The notes below the pieces were generated by a model. That model worked only from the letters and a program-made list of their open reading frames with translations, had not been told where the DNA came from and made no database searches. This document shows positions 14,059 to 21,211 of a stretch of DNA of 21,211 nt, piece by piece; the first letter of the stretch is position 1, and each line of letters opens with the position of its first letter. This DNA comes from Bacteroidales bacterium. GTDB lineage: Bacteria > Bacteroidota > Bacteroidia > Bacteroidales > UBA932. The position numbers were made by a program, and so were the translations under genes. Location of the stretch: the NCBI GenBank assembly GCA_016283985.1, contig JAEENZ010000021.1:1-21211 (forward strand), given 5' to 3'.

Positions 14059-15648
14059 TCACAGATAACGGTTAAAAGCCAACAATATGTTCGTCTTGAA
14101 TTCAGGATATAGGGCCAGCAGCTTGTCTTTCAGCGTATCCCTGTCGGTCACGGCCGGAACGAGCGCCTGGAATATCTTATAGAAATCCAGCCCCTTGTCG
14201 TCCAGGAAGTACAGAAGCTGGGGATAGAACCAGTACGAGGTGCCGAACATGGCAGCGCTGCCCTTATAGCGCATGCGGAAGAACTTGGAAGAAAGGTAGT
14301 ATGCCCACATCTCCGCGACTTCACAATAACCGGCATACTCCTCTCCTCCGGTGCCGTAGGTCATCAGTCCGGATGTCAAGTATCCGGTCAGGTTATACTC
14401 GATGAGTTTGTCCCACCAGTCCTTGTCCACCTGCTGGAAGTGGCTGGCATGTGCAAGCTCATGGACAGTCGTGGCATACATCGAAGCATAGTCGTCCTCA
14501 TACTTGAAACCGAGCGTAATGTCCGGCAGGAACCACTTTACGACAGGAACCCAGTCTTTAAGGTATTTCTTGACAAGTTCGCTGTTGTCTACTCCGGCCC
14601 CGTGCTGCATCATTATGGTGCTGCTGGCTCCCAACTGCTGGAATATCCACAATCTCAGATTCGCAGGAGGCGTCTTGATGGTCCCGGAGGATGTCTTGCA
14701 ACGGTCGATGTAGTCGCATACGGCGTTGTTCACCACGCATCTTGCGAAAAGACTCTTGTCGCTCCCGCTGCTTACCTCCATGCTGTACCCTTCCAGGGAC
14801 TGTTTTCCCATCGTGGAACTGGATCCGCCGACAAGAATCAGGTTCAAGCCTATTCCAAAACCCTTCTTGTTCTTGAAAACCAGCCAATAACGGGGACTCG
14901 TCGAGAAGCTTTTATTTATTTCATAATATCCATCCTCGTTCGTATAAGCCTCCCCTATCTTGACGAACACGTTACATGCCACACGTACTCCCCTGACCCC
15001 TTCGACTGCATTGGGTTTCATGTCGTCCACCAGAGTAATCCTGCCGGAAGGCCGTGCCGCACCGTCTTTGGTACGAATCGCATCCTCCAGCATGCCGGCA
15101 TTACCCGTCAGGCGGAAAGACTCCCTCTCCACGGCATCCCAGTCAATGCCATCTCCACCTGAACGGGTGAACACCTCATGCTCCGTAATATGACAATGGT
15201 CCAATATTTCATAGTTTATGTCTTCCGGGAACGGAAAGTCCGGGGGCACTACCGCATATTGCCAGGTAATCTCTCCCTCAGGAATATTCGGGTCGTGATA
15301 ATAATCCCCTTCCCGCACTATCTCATAGTCAAGAGGATGATCCAGCATCTGCACGCCCATCTCCAGCAGGCATTCGTACTGATCTTCGCTTGCCGGCAGG
15401 AAGCGGACATACAGATGCGTCTCGCCGACATCCACGCTGCCGGCTTTTGTCGGATAGAGCGATTCGAGGGCCTTGGTCATGTTGCTGACGGAATAAGGAT
15501 CCTGAAGATGCTTCCCAAGCACCATCATTCCATGTTCGACAGGCACGTCTCCCTTGGCCGATGATGAGTCTTTATCAAAGGATGAACTGCATGCACAAAG
15601 CGCCTCCAAAGCCAGCGCGACCAACAAATATTTTCTAAAACCTTTCAT
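14059..15648 (-). CDS. Lipoprotein with HExxH zinc-metallopeptidase motif
   Basis: The 529-aa product starts with a lipoprotein signal (MKGFRKYLLVALALEALCAC, Cys 20). A region at about residues 215-265 (GVRGVRVACN, NEDGYYEI) resembles a carboxypeptidase-regulatory-like beta sandwich. A gluzincin-like catalytic motif VHELAHASHF follows, with H396, E397 and H400. The third zinc ligand could be E443 or E446 in YCEVAEMWAYY. I infer a surface or periplasmic zinc peptidase; the substrate is unknown and I cannot name the family. The ATG at 15648 gives the signal peptide (an in-frame TTG lies at 15672). A TACTTTTG promoter element lies just upstream, and the DUF3575 gene follows 2 bases after its stop. 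Confidence 0.78.
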   Translation of the reverse strand: MKGFRKYLLVALALEALCACSSSFDKDSSSAKGDVPVEHGMMVLGKHLQDPYSVSNMTKALESLYPTKAGSVDVGETHLYVRFLPASEDQYECLLEMGVQMLDHPLDYEIVREGDYYHDPNIPEGEITWQYAVVPPDFPFPEDINYEILDHCHITEHEVFTRSGGDGIDWDAVERESFRLTGNAGMLEDAIRTKDGAARPSGRITLVDDMKPNAVEGVRGVRVACNVFVKIGEAYTNEDGYYEINKSFSTSPRYWLVFKNKKGFGIGLNLILVGGSSSTMGKQSLEGYSMEVSSGSDKSLFARCVVNNAVCDYIDRCKTSSGTIKTPPANLRLWIFQQLGASSTIMMQHGAGVDNSELVKKYLKDWVPVVKWFLPDITLGFKYEDDYASMYATTVHELAHASHFQQVDKDWWDKLIEYNLTGYLTSGLMTYGTGGEEYAGYCEVAEMWAYYLSSKFFRMRYKGSAAMFGTSYWFYPQLLYFLDDKGLDFYKIFQALVPAVTDRDTLKDKLLALYPEFKTNILLAFNRYL

Positions 15649-15669
15649 ACCGTTCCGTTTTTCTCGATG

Positions 15670-15677
15670 CAAAAGTA
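15670..15677 (-). promoter_or_regulatory. Bacteroidetes -7 promoter element for the HExxH lipoprotein gene
   Basis: On the minus strand TACTTTTG matches TAnnTTTG, 21 bases before the ATG at 15648. A clear TTTG at -33 is not seen. It lies downstream of the deoC terminator, so the metallopeptidase/DUF3575 pair is probably a separate transcript. Confidence 0.6.
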
Positions 15678-15756
15678 ACGGCTGGTACCGGTTTAAAAGG
15701 TTTGTAATCGTTTATTTGCACATATTGGCTTTCTGCAAGCTTCAGACGGTGAAAAA

Positions 15757-15793
15757 TTTTTCCGCATTTACGAAAAACGCAAATGCGGAAAAA
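15757..15793 (-). terminator. Intrinsic terminator after deoC
   Basis: TTTTTCCGCATTT (15757-15769) and AAATGCGGAAAAA (15781-15793) form a perfect 13-bp stem with an 11-base loop. On the minus strand T bases follow (TTTTT after the stem). It lies 33 bases beyond the deoC stop and closes the ftsY-to-deoC operon. Confidence 0.88.
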
Positions 15794-15826
15794 TACAAGT
15801 TTAACCGTTCCGAAAGGGCTAACTCC

Positions 15827-16630
15827 TTAGAAGAACTTTATTTCCTTGCCTTCGATGGCACTCATCAGGGAGTTGCCTACGCGGCTGACTCCGAAACGGA
15901 AAAAGTCCTTGTTGAGCCACTCCTCACCGAGAATCTCCAGGCCGATGTTGTAATAAACGATGGCATCTTCTGCGGTGGAGATTCCGCCGGCGGCCTTGAA
16001 ACCGACTTTGCGGCCAGTGGCTTTGTAGTAATCGCGAATCGCTTCGCACATGATGCGTGCAGCCTCGGGGGTAGCATTCACAGCTACCTTGCCGGTGGAT
16101 GTCTTGATAAAATCCGCACCGGCCTTCATTGCGAGCATGGACGCCTTGTAGATGAGCTCGCTGGTCTGAAGAAGGCCAGTCTCGAGAATGACCTTGAGCA
16201 CGACCTTGCGTCCGGCCTTGGCTCCGGCGGCATCGATCGCTTTCTTCATGGTCACGATCTCCTCGAAGGCCCCGTCCTCATCTCCCGCCAGGAACTTGTT
16301 CAGAGCCAGCACGATATCGATTTCGTCGGCTCCGTTCTCGACCGCAAGTTCGCATTCGCGGACCTTCACTTCCAGGAAACTCTGGGCTGTTGGAAAGCAG
16401 CTGGACACAGCGGTAACATGCAGGGCCTCGGAGGGCCTGTTCTCGCGTACCACGTTGGCAAGATTGGGGTATACGCAAACCGAAGCAGGCAGCGGATAGG
16501 AAGGATACTCCTTCTGGAGAAGGGTAACCTTGTCGACAAGTTTCTTCACGGATGCAGGCGTATCCTCGGTCTTGAGGGTCGTCAGGTCCATGAATGAGAA
16601 GCATTTCTTCAAAATTTCCGTCTGGTTCAT
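15827..16630 (-). CDS. deoC: Deoxyribose-phosphate aldolase
   Basis: DeoC splits 2-deoxyribose-5-phosphate into acetaldehyde and glyceraldehyde-3-phosphate during deoxynucleoside catabolism. The 267-aa product is near the usual 220-260. It shows EIDIVLALNKFLAG with the expected aspartate D105, the Schiff-base lysine K176 in DFIKTSTGK, and K212 in GFKAAGGI. The conserved SVCVYPN block lies near residue 50. No other deo gene is nearby; instead it is the last gene of an operon with the radical SAM gene (stop 2 bases before its ATG), pheT and ftsY. A strong terminator follows. Confidence 0.96.
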   Translation of the reverse strand: MNQTEILKKCFSFMDLTTLKTEDTPASVKKLVDKVTLLQKEYPSYPLPASVCVYPNLANVVRENRPSEALHVTAVSSCFPTAQSFLEVKVRECELAVENGADEIDIVLALNKFLAGDEDGAFEEIVTMKKAIDAAGAKAGRKVVLKVILETGLLQTSELIYKASMLAMKAGADFIKTSTGKVAVNATPEAARIMCEAIRDYYKATGRKVGFKAAGGISTAEDAIVYYNIGLEILGEEWLNKDFFRFGVSRVGNSLMSAIEGKEIKFF

Positions 16631-16632
16631 AA

Positions 16633-17388
16633 TTATCCTTTTATTTGAATTACATATCCTTCTTCAATCAGGGGACGCACGAGGTTCCTCATCTCGTCCT
16701 CCGTAAATTTCTGCAGGCCGGTGGCCGGAGTAGGCCTGTCGATCGTATAGACCATAACCTCGCGGGGATGGACCCTGCGCACTATGTCCATCCAGGGAAG
16801 CAGGACTTCCGGCGATGAACTGTCGAAATCTGGACTGCGCAGGAACATCGTCTGCATGACGAAATCCCCCTCGAACTTCTCCATTCCGGAGATTATCTCC
16901 CCAACGTCATACCTGCCCGTCGGACGGTTGATGCGGGCGGCCAGTTCCACCGTGGGCGCATCGAGCTTGAGTATTGGATTGTCTACGAGCCTCAACGCCT
17001 TGAAGACTTCGGGATCGTTTATCCGGGTAGCATTCGTCAGCACGGACACTTTGGCCGAAGGGTAGAAAGCATCGCGCAGGATAATCGTATCGCGTATGAT
17101 GCGGGAGAACTCTGGATTCAGCGTAGGTTCGCCGTCACCCGAAAAGGTAATGGAATCTATCGGCGTGCCTGCAAGCAGGCATTCCTGAAGCTTGTCTTCC
17201 AGCGCAGAACGTACTTCCGCAGCGGAAGGTATCACTTTGTCAGTTCTTCCATCCCTATTCCATCCGCATTCGCAATAGATGCAGTCGAAATTGCAGATCT
17301 TACCTTTTTTCGGGAGAAGATTGATTCCGAGCGAGCTTCCAAGACGGCGGCTGAAGATAGGTCCGAAGACGGTGTCTTCACGCAACAT
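16633..17388 (-). CDS. Radical SAM protein, COG0731 (wyosine-synthetase-like) type
   Basis: The 251-aa product binds a 4Fe-4S cluster through the radical SAM motif CNFDCIYC (C32, C36, C39), preceded by the family's N-terminal FGPIFSRRLGSSLGINLLP. A SAM-binding glycine region SITFSGDGEPTLNP and a strand-end motif VSVLTNATRI follow. This order is characteristic of COG0731 proteins, named after archaeal tRNA(Phe) wyosine synthetase. Bacteria lack wybutosine, so the substrate in Bacteroidetes is unknown. The ATG lies inside the 3' end of the DUF4296 frame (157-base overlap), and deoC begins 2 bases after its stop. Confidence 0.88.
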   Translation of the reverse strand: MLREDTVFGPIFSRRLGSSLGINLLPKKGKICNFDCIYCECGWNRDGRTDKVIPSAAEVRSALEDKLQECLLAGTPIDSITFSGDGEPTLNPEFSRIIRDTIILRDAFYPSAKVSVLTNATRINDPEVFKALRLVDNPILKLDAPTVELAARINRPTGRYDVGEIISGMEKFEGDFVMQTMFLRSPDFDSSSPEVLLPWMDIVRRVHPREVMVYTIDRPTPATGLQKFTEDEMRNLVRPLIEEGYVIQIKG

Positions 17389-17912
17389 ATGGTAGTATCT
17401 GTGGTATCTTTGATTGCAGTAGTATCACGCAAAGCGCTGTCGCGGGCGGCAAGGGTATCCCTCCAGGGGGCCCATAGCATGGACGTATCCACCTTTACCG
17501 AATCGGCAGAAAAAGTTGGAAGATGAAAGCATCCCAACCCCTCGAGAATCTTGTTCTGCTTCTCCAGCTTGGCCTCGAAGCCCTCAAGGGACTTCTGCGT
17601 GGCACGCAGCTTTTTCTCGGTGCGTTCCAGGATTCTCTTGTATTTTTCAGGACGGTGAAGATAGTACTGGACGCTCGCGTCATAGTCCTCGAAGCCATAT
17701 CCGAATTTCCGGAAGATGGTCTCGTAGAACCTGGTGGTGTCGGCCGTGGTCTTCAGACGGGGGTTGTCGTTCAGCCACTGGTCGGCCAGGAACATCTCGG
17801 CATATATGTCCGACATGTCGCGCTGCCCTATGATGCGGCCTTTCCTGCACGAAGGCAGAAGAAAGGCGCACACGAGCACGGTCAGGACGAAATATTCCGA
17901 AATCTTCCTCAT
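17232..17912 (-). CDS. DUF4296 lipoprotein
   Basis: The 226-aa product has a lipoprotein signal (MRKISEYFVLTVLVCAFLLPSC, Cys 22) and a DUF4296-like domain at about residues 28-110: a helix with MSDIYAEMFLADQWLND, then YETIFRKFGYGFEDYDASVQYYLHRPEKYKRIL. A coiled, charged stretch follows (RTEKKLRATQKSLEGFEAKLEKQ). DUF4296 proteins are common small Bacteroidetes lipoproteins of unknown role. Its last 50 or so residues (about 175-226) are encoded in bases that also encode the conserved start of the radical SAM protein in another frame. That tail probably reflects a lost stop and is unlikely to be part of the domain. The start lies 4 bases after the pheT stop. Confidence 0.75.
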   Translation of the reverse strand: MRKISEYFVLTVLVCAFLLPSCRKGRIIGQRDMSDIYAEMFLADQWLNDNPRLKTTADTTRFYETIFRKFGYGFEDYDASVQYYLHRPEKYKRILERTEKKLRATQKSLEGFEAKLEKQNKILEGLGCFHLPTFSADSVKVDTSMLWAPWRDTLAARDSALRDTTAIKDTTDTTICCVKTPSSDLSSAAVLEARSESIFSRKKVRSAISTASIANADGIGMEELTK

Positions 17913-17916
17913 GAGA

Positions 17917-20361
17917 CTATCTCAGCGTTGCTCCGAATTCCTTGGTGAACACCTCGAGCAGGCGGTCCATGACGCGCTCGACATCCTGGTCGGTGAGGGT
18001 CTTCTCGACGTCCTGCAGGGTGAAACTGAGGGCATACTGCTTCTTGCCGGCCGGAATCTTGTCGCCACGGTACACGTCGAAGAGGCTGACCTGCTTCAGG
18101 AGCTTCTTGGCGTTCTTGAACGCAGCGGCACGAAGGTCTGCATATTTAACTCCTTCGTCAAGAAGGATGGCAAGGTCGCGGCGGACTTCAGGGAACTTCG
18201 GGAGTTCCTTGAACGCCACCTTGTCCCGTTTGACTATCGAGAACAGCACGTCCCAGTCGATTTCCGCGGCAACCACCTGCTGCTTTACGCCGAACTTGCG
18301 TGCCAGGGCGGGATTGACCACGCCTAGAACCGCCAGCTGCTGCTTTCCTCCGGGCAGGCTGTAAACGGTTCCTTCGGAGAAGATATCCGCCGGAGCGGCC
18401 TCGGTCCACATCTGGTACAGGTCTGCGCCATAGCGACGGAGGAGAAGTTCCAGATAACCCTTGAGCTGATAGAAATCCCCCTTTGAGGCGGCGTTCTTCC
18501 AGTTCTTCTCAGCTGCTCCGCTGATGATCATTGCAAAGCAAGGATGCTCCTCATAGCCTTCGAGAGTCTCTCCACCCTTTTCGGGAAGTCGCTGGTACAC
18601 CGAGCCGTACTCGAAGGTCTTGATGCGGGAGACCTGCCTGTTGGCATTGTATGCAACGACCTCCAAACCGTTCAGGATCAGCGTCTGTCGCATCACGTTC
18701 AGGTCGGAGCTGAGAGGATTCACGATGTGCACGAGCCTCTCCGCCGGGAAGGTCTTCAGGTCTTTATAGTAATCCGCCTTGGTCAGCGAATTGTTCATGG
18801 TCTCGTTGAAACCATTGGCGGCCAGGAAGTTGGATATCTGGTTGCGGATGGCTTCCGGCTGGGGAGTCGGCGATGCCGTCACGCTCATTTTCATGTGGTG
18901 GGGCAGGCCGATGTTGTTGTATCCGTGGATGCGGAGGATTTCCTCCACCACGTCACATTCGCGATAAACGTCTATCATATAGCTCGGAGCCAGCACCACG
19001 GCCTTGTTGCCGGTGTTGGATACGAACTTGTACTGCAGGGCCTCGAGCACCTTGGTAATGCTCTCGTGGCCTATCTTCTGGCCCACGAACGCCTCGATGC
19101 GGTCGTAATCGAGCTCGATGCGCTTGCGCTCGACGGGTTTGGGATAGATGTCGGTGATCCCGCTCGCCACATGGCCTCCGGTAAGCTCGCAGATAAGCAT
19201 TGCAGCGCGCTTGAGGGCATAGACGGGAACCTCCGGATCCGCCCCGCGTTCGTAGCGGAAGGATGCATCGGTCTGAAGGCCCTGAGTCTTGGAGGTCCTG
19301 CGGATGGAACCGGGATCGAAATATGCGCTCTCGAGGAAGACCTCGGTGGTGGCCTCGGTCACTCCGCTGTCTTCACCTCCGAACACGCCGGCGATGCACA
19401 TCGGGCGCGTAGTATCGGCGATGACCATATCTTTTTCGCAGAGCTTGTGGTCCGCACCGTCCAGGGTGCGGATGATCTCTCCTTCCGCCGCACGGCGCAC
19501 CACAACCTTGCGTCCGCCGATCTTGCCGGCATCGAAGGTATGGAGGGGCTGCCCGAGTTCGAAGAGGATGAAGTTGCTTATATCCACCACGTTGTTGATG
19601 GGACGGAGACCGATGCTGAGGAGTTTCTTCTGAAGCCATTCCGGAGAAGGAGCCACCTTCACGTCCTTGATGGTCAGGCCGCTGTATCGCGGTGCGCCCT
19701 CGCTGTCACGAACCTCGACCTCGATTGCATCCTTGCCACTGCCAGCAGCAAAACCACTGACATCCGGGTATTTGAGCGTGCCGGGAAGATCGTGATACTT
19801 GAGATAGGCGTAGAGATCGCGCGCAACGCCGATGTGCGAAGCGGCATCCACGCGGTTCGCCGTAATCTCGTACTCGATAACCGCCTCGGTCTTGAGATGC
19901 AGCCAGTCTTTTGCCGGAGTGCCGACCGGAGCATCCTCCGGAAGCACCATGATTCCGTCGTGGCTGCTGCCGATGCCGAGTTCATCCTCCGCGCATATCA
20001 TGCCGAAGGATTCCACTCCGCGGATCTTGGACTTCTTGATCTTGAAATCTCCGGGCAGAACCGTGCCAATCTGGGCGAAGAGCACCTTCTGGCCGGCGGC
20101 CACGTTGGGCGCGCCGCATACGACCGTCAGGAGTTCCCCCGTACCCGCATCCACCTTTGTGATGTGGAGATGGTCGGAATCGGGATGCGCTTCGCACTCC
20201 ACGACCTTGGCGACGACCACGCCGGCGAGTCCGCCGGGGATCTCTTCCTGCTCTTCGAGGCTGTCCACCTCGATACCTATCGCAGTCATGGCCTCGGCAA
20301 CTTCTGCCGGGGTAAGATTCATCTCAAGATAATCCTTGAGCCAATTGTAAGAGACTTTCAT
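17917..20361 (-). CDS. pheT: Phenylalanyl-tRNA synthetase beta subunit
   Basis: PheT pairs with the catalytic PheS subunit to charge tRNA-Phe. The 814-aa product has the full bacterial order. The N-terminal motif is MKVSYNWLKDYLEM, followed by an EMAP-type tRNA-binding domain at about residues 40-150 (HPDSDHLHITKVD, VVCGAPNVAAGQKV, GVESFGMICAEDELG). B3/B4 editing-type domains follow (RPINNVVDISNFILFELGQP), then a B5 domain at about 405-480, a catalytic-like core, and a C-terminal ferredoxin-fold anticodon-binding domain at about 720-814 (FPEVRRDLAILLD, DVYRGDKIPAGKKQYALSFT). pheS is not in the window. It begins 3 bases after the ftsY stop. Confidence 0.98.
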   Translation of the reverse strand: MKVSYNWLKDYLEMNLTPAEVAEAMTAIGIEVDSLEEQEEIPGGLAGVVVAKVVECEAHPDSDHLHITKVDAGTGELLTVVCGAPNVAAGQKVLFAQIGTVLPGDFKIKKSKIRGVESFGMICAEDELGIGSSHDGIMVLPEDAPVGTPAKDWLHLKTEAVIEYEITANRVDAASHIGVARDLYAYLKYHDLPGTLKYPDVSGFAAGSGKDAIEVEVRDSEGAPRYSGLTIKDVKVAPSPEWLQKKLLSIGLRPINNVVDISNFILFELGQPLHTFDAGKIGGRKVVVRRAAEGEIIRTLDGADHKLCEKDMVIADTTRPMCIAGVFGGEDSGVTEATTEVFLESAYFDPGSIRRTSKTQGLQTDASFRYERGADPEVPVYALKRAAMLICELTGGHVASGITDIYPKPVERKRIELDYDRIEAFVGQKIGHESITKVLEALQYKFVSNTGNKAVVLAPSYMIDVYRECDVVEEILRIHGYNNIGLPHHMKMSVTASPTPQPEAIRNQISNFLAANGFNETMNNSLTKADYYKDLKTFPAERLVHIVNPLSSDLNVMRQTLILNGLEVVAYNANRQVSRIKTFEYGSVYQRLPEKGGETLEGYEEHPCFAMIISGAAEKNWKNAASKGDFYQLKGYLELLLRRYGADLYQMWTEAAPADIFSEGTVYSLPGGKQQLAVLGVVNPALARKFGVKQQVVAAEIDWDVLFSIVKRDKVAFKELPKFPEVRRDLAILLDEGVKYADLRAAAFKNAKKLLKQVSLFDVYRGDKIPAGKKQYALSFTLQDVEKTLTDQDVERVMDRLLEVFTKEFGATLR

Positions 20362-20364
20362 ATC

Positions 20365-21211
20365 CTATTTCAAATCTTCCGGATCGAACAGGGAAGCGAC
20401 GAAGCGGTCCCTGTCGAAAAGTTTCAAATCTTCTATTCCCTCACCGGTCCCTATGAAACGCACGGGAACCTCGAACTGGTCGGTGAGGCCGACCACCACC
20501 CCGCCCTTGGCCGTACCGTCGAGCTTGGTGACGGTGATGCAGGTGATATCCGTTGCCCTCGAGAACTCCTTGGCCTGCTGGAAAGCGTTCTGGCCGGTGG
20601 AGGCATCGAGGATCAGCATGACATCGTGCGGGGCATCCGGGATGACCTTGCGGCAGACATTACGTATCTTGCCCAGCTCGTTCATCAGGTCGATGCGGTT
20701 GTGCAGGCGCCCTGCCGTGTCTATTATTGCAACATCCGCGCCTCTCGCGACGGCCGCCTTCACGGTGTCGTAGGCGACGGATGCAGGGTCGGAGCCCATT
20801 TCCTGGCGGACAATGTCCACCCCGGCGCGCTCAGCCCAAATTACAAGCTGGTCCACGGCGGCGGCGCGGAAGGTATCCGCTGCTCCCAGTATAACCTTTT
20901 TGCCCTGGCTCTTGAAGAGATGGGCAAGCTTTCCTATAGTGGTGGTTTTCCCCACGCCGTTCACGCCTACCACGAGTATCACGTAAGGCTTTTTGGAGAA
21001 ATCCATTTCTACAGAATTTCCGCCCTTCTGCAGGAGGGCGGAAATTTCATCTCGCAGATAGCCGACCAGTTCCTCGAAGGAAGTGTAGCGGTCTCTGCCG
21101 ACCCTTTCCTCCAGGGCATCGATCACCTTCAAGGTGGTATCGACGCCCATGTCGGATTCAATAAGGGCCTCTTCTATCGCGTCGAGGGTGTCATCATCCA
21201 CCCTCGACTTG
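20365..21211 (-). CDS. ftsY: FtsY, signal recognition particle receptor (5' end outside the window)
   Basis: FtsY is the SRP-family GTPase that receives ribosome-SRP complexes at the membrane. About 280 C-terminal residues are visible. The frame stays open to the window edge ([10 protein letters not shown]), so the GTG at 21201 is internal and the N-terminal part lies outside. Visible elements are the end of the N domain, the G1 P-loop [15 protein letters not shown], the SRP insertion-box motif [14 protein letters not shown]3 [14 protein letters not shown]4 [10 protein letters not shown] and the closing [18 protein letters not shown]. These match FtsY and not Ffh, which would carry a methionine-rich M domain after the G domain. 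It is the first visible gene of the operon with pheT. Confidence 0.97.
   Translation of the reverse strand, partial: KSRVDDDTLDAIEEALIESDMGVDTTLKVIDALEERVGRDRYTSFEELVGYLRDEISALLQKGGNSVEMDFSKKPYVILVVGVNGVGKTTTIGKLAHLFKSQGKKVILGAADTFRAAAVDQLVIWAERAGVDIVRQEMGSDPASVAYDTVKAAVARGADVAIIDTAGRLHNRIDLMNELGKIRNVCRKVIPDAPHDVMLILDASTGQNAFQQAKEFSRATDITCITVTKLDGTAKGGVVVGLTDQFEVPVRFIGTGEGIEDLKLFDRDRFVASLFDPEDLK

Noticed and set aside
15668..15696. A third copy of the composite element (TGCAA and GGTTTAA) near the HExxH lipoprotein gene
   Set aside because: Only the TGCAA part matches, the spacing is off by one, and in that orientation it faces away from the lipoprotein gene. The reverse strand carries a good TAnnTTTG promoter in the same bases, which explains the site better.
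21199..21201. GTG as the start of ftsY
   Set aside because: The frame continues open to the window edge with KSR before it, which fits the middle of the FtsY N domain, so the true start lies outside.

Overview
The window is chromosomal DNA, fairly G+C-rich over most of its length, from a member of the Bacteroidetes, most likely order Bacteroidales. The protein families (DUF3575, DUF4296, a NigD-like lipoprotein, sigma-linked anti-sigma/beta-barrel fusions) are typical of that phylum. So are two promoters with the Bacteroidetes TAnnTTTG element, one before a tRNA gene and one before a lipoprotein gene. The genus cannot be fixed from the sequence; the base composition would suit a Rikenellaceae/Alistipes-like or Cryptobacteroides-like lineage.

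Region 1 (1-8002, plus strand) is the 3' half of the division and cell wall (dcw) cluster: the probable ftsW tail, murG, murC, ftsQ, ftsA and ftsZ. It continues without a gap into gltX (glutamyl-tRNA synthetase) and rpiB (ribose-5-phosphate isomerase B). Nearly every junction is an overlap or a gap of a few bases, so it reads as one long operon joining lipid II synthesis, divisome assembly and two housekeeping enzymes.

Region 2 (7989-12801) is the most interesting part. Four overlapping minus-strand genes encode a NigD-like lipoprotein, an ECF sigma factor, a protein with an anti-sigma-like cytoplasmic N-terminus, one inner-membrane helix, a long linker and a C-terminal outer-membrane beta-barrel, and a separate small beta-barrel related to that C-terminal domain. 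This is the layout of the dual membrane-spanning anti-sigma (Dma/Das) systems described in Bacteroides thetaiotaomicron. A YfbK-type von Willebrand A lipoprotein is transcribed divergently. The intergenic region carries a symmetric pair of composite elements, TGCAAGATTG-N11-GGTTTAA, one facing each gene, which I propose as promoters or operators of this sigma system. The linker of the anti-sigma gene contains an 18-bp perfect inverted repeat enclosing three small hairpins. A two-way terminator and tRNA-Leu(CAG) follow the VWA gene.

Region 3 (12951-15648, minus strand) has a lipoprotein with an HExxH zinc-metallopeptidase motif, a DUF3575 outer-membrane protein directly downstream, and an AT-rich orphan gene that looks foreign.

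Region 4 (15757-21211, minus strand) is a second housekeeping operon: ftsY (5' end outside the window), pheT, a DUF4296 lipoprotein, a radical SAM protein of the COG0731 type and deoC, closed by a strong terminator. The DUF4296 reading frame runs 157 bp into the radical SAM gene.

No stretch longer than about 300 bases lacks a gene. I saw no insertion sequence, CRISPR array, rRNA or riboswitch.
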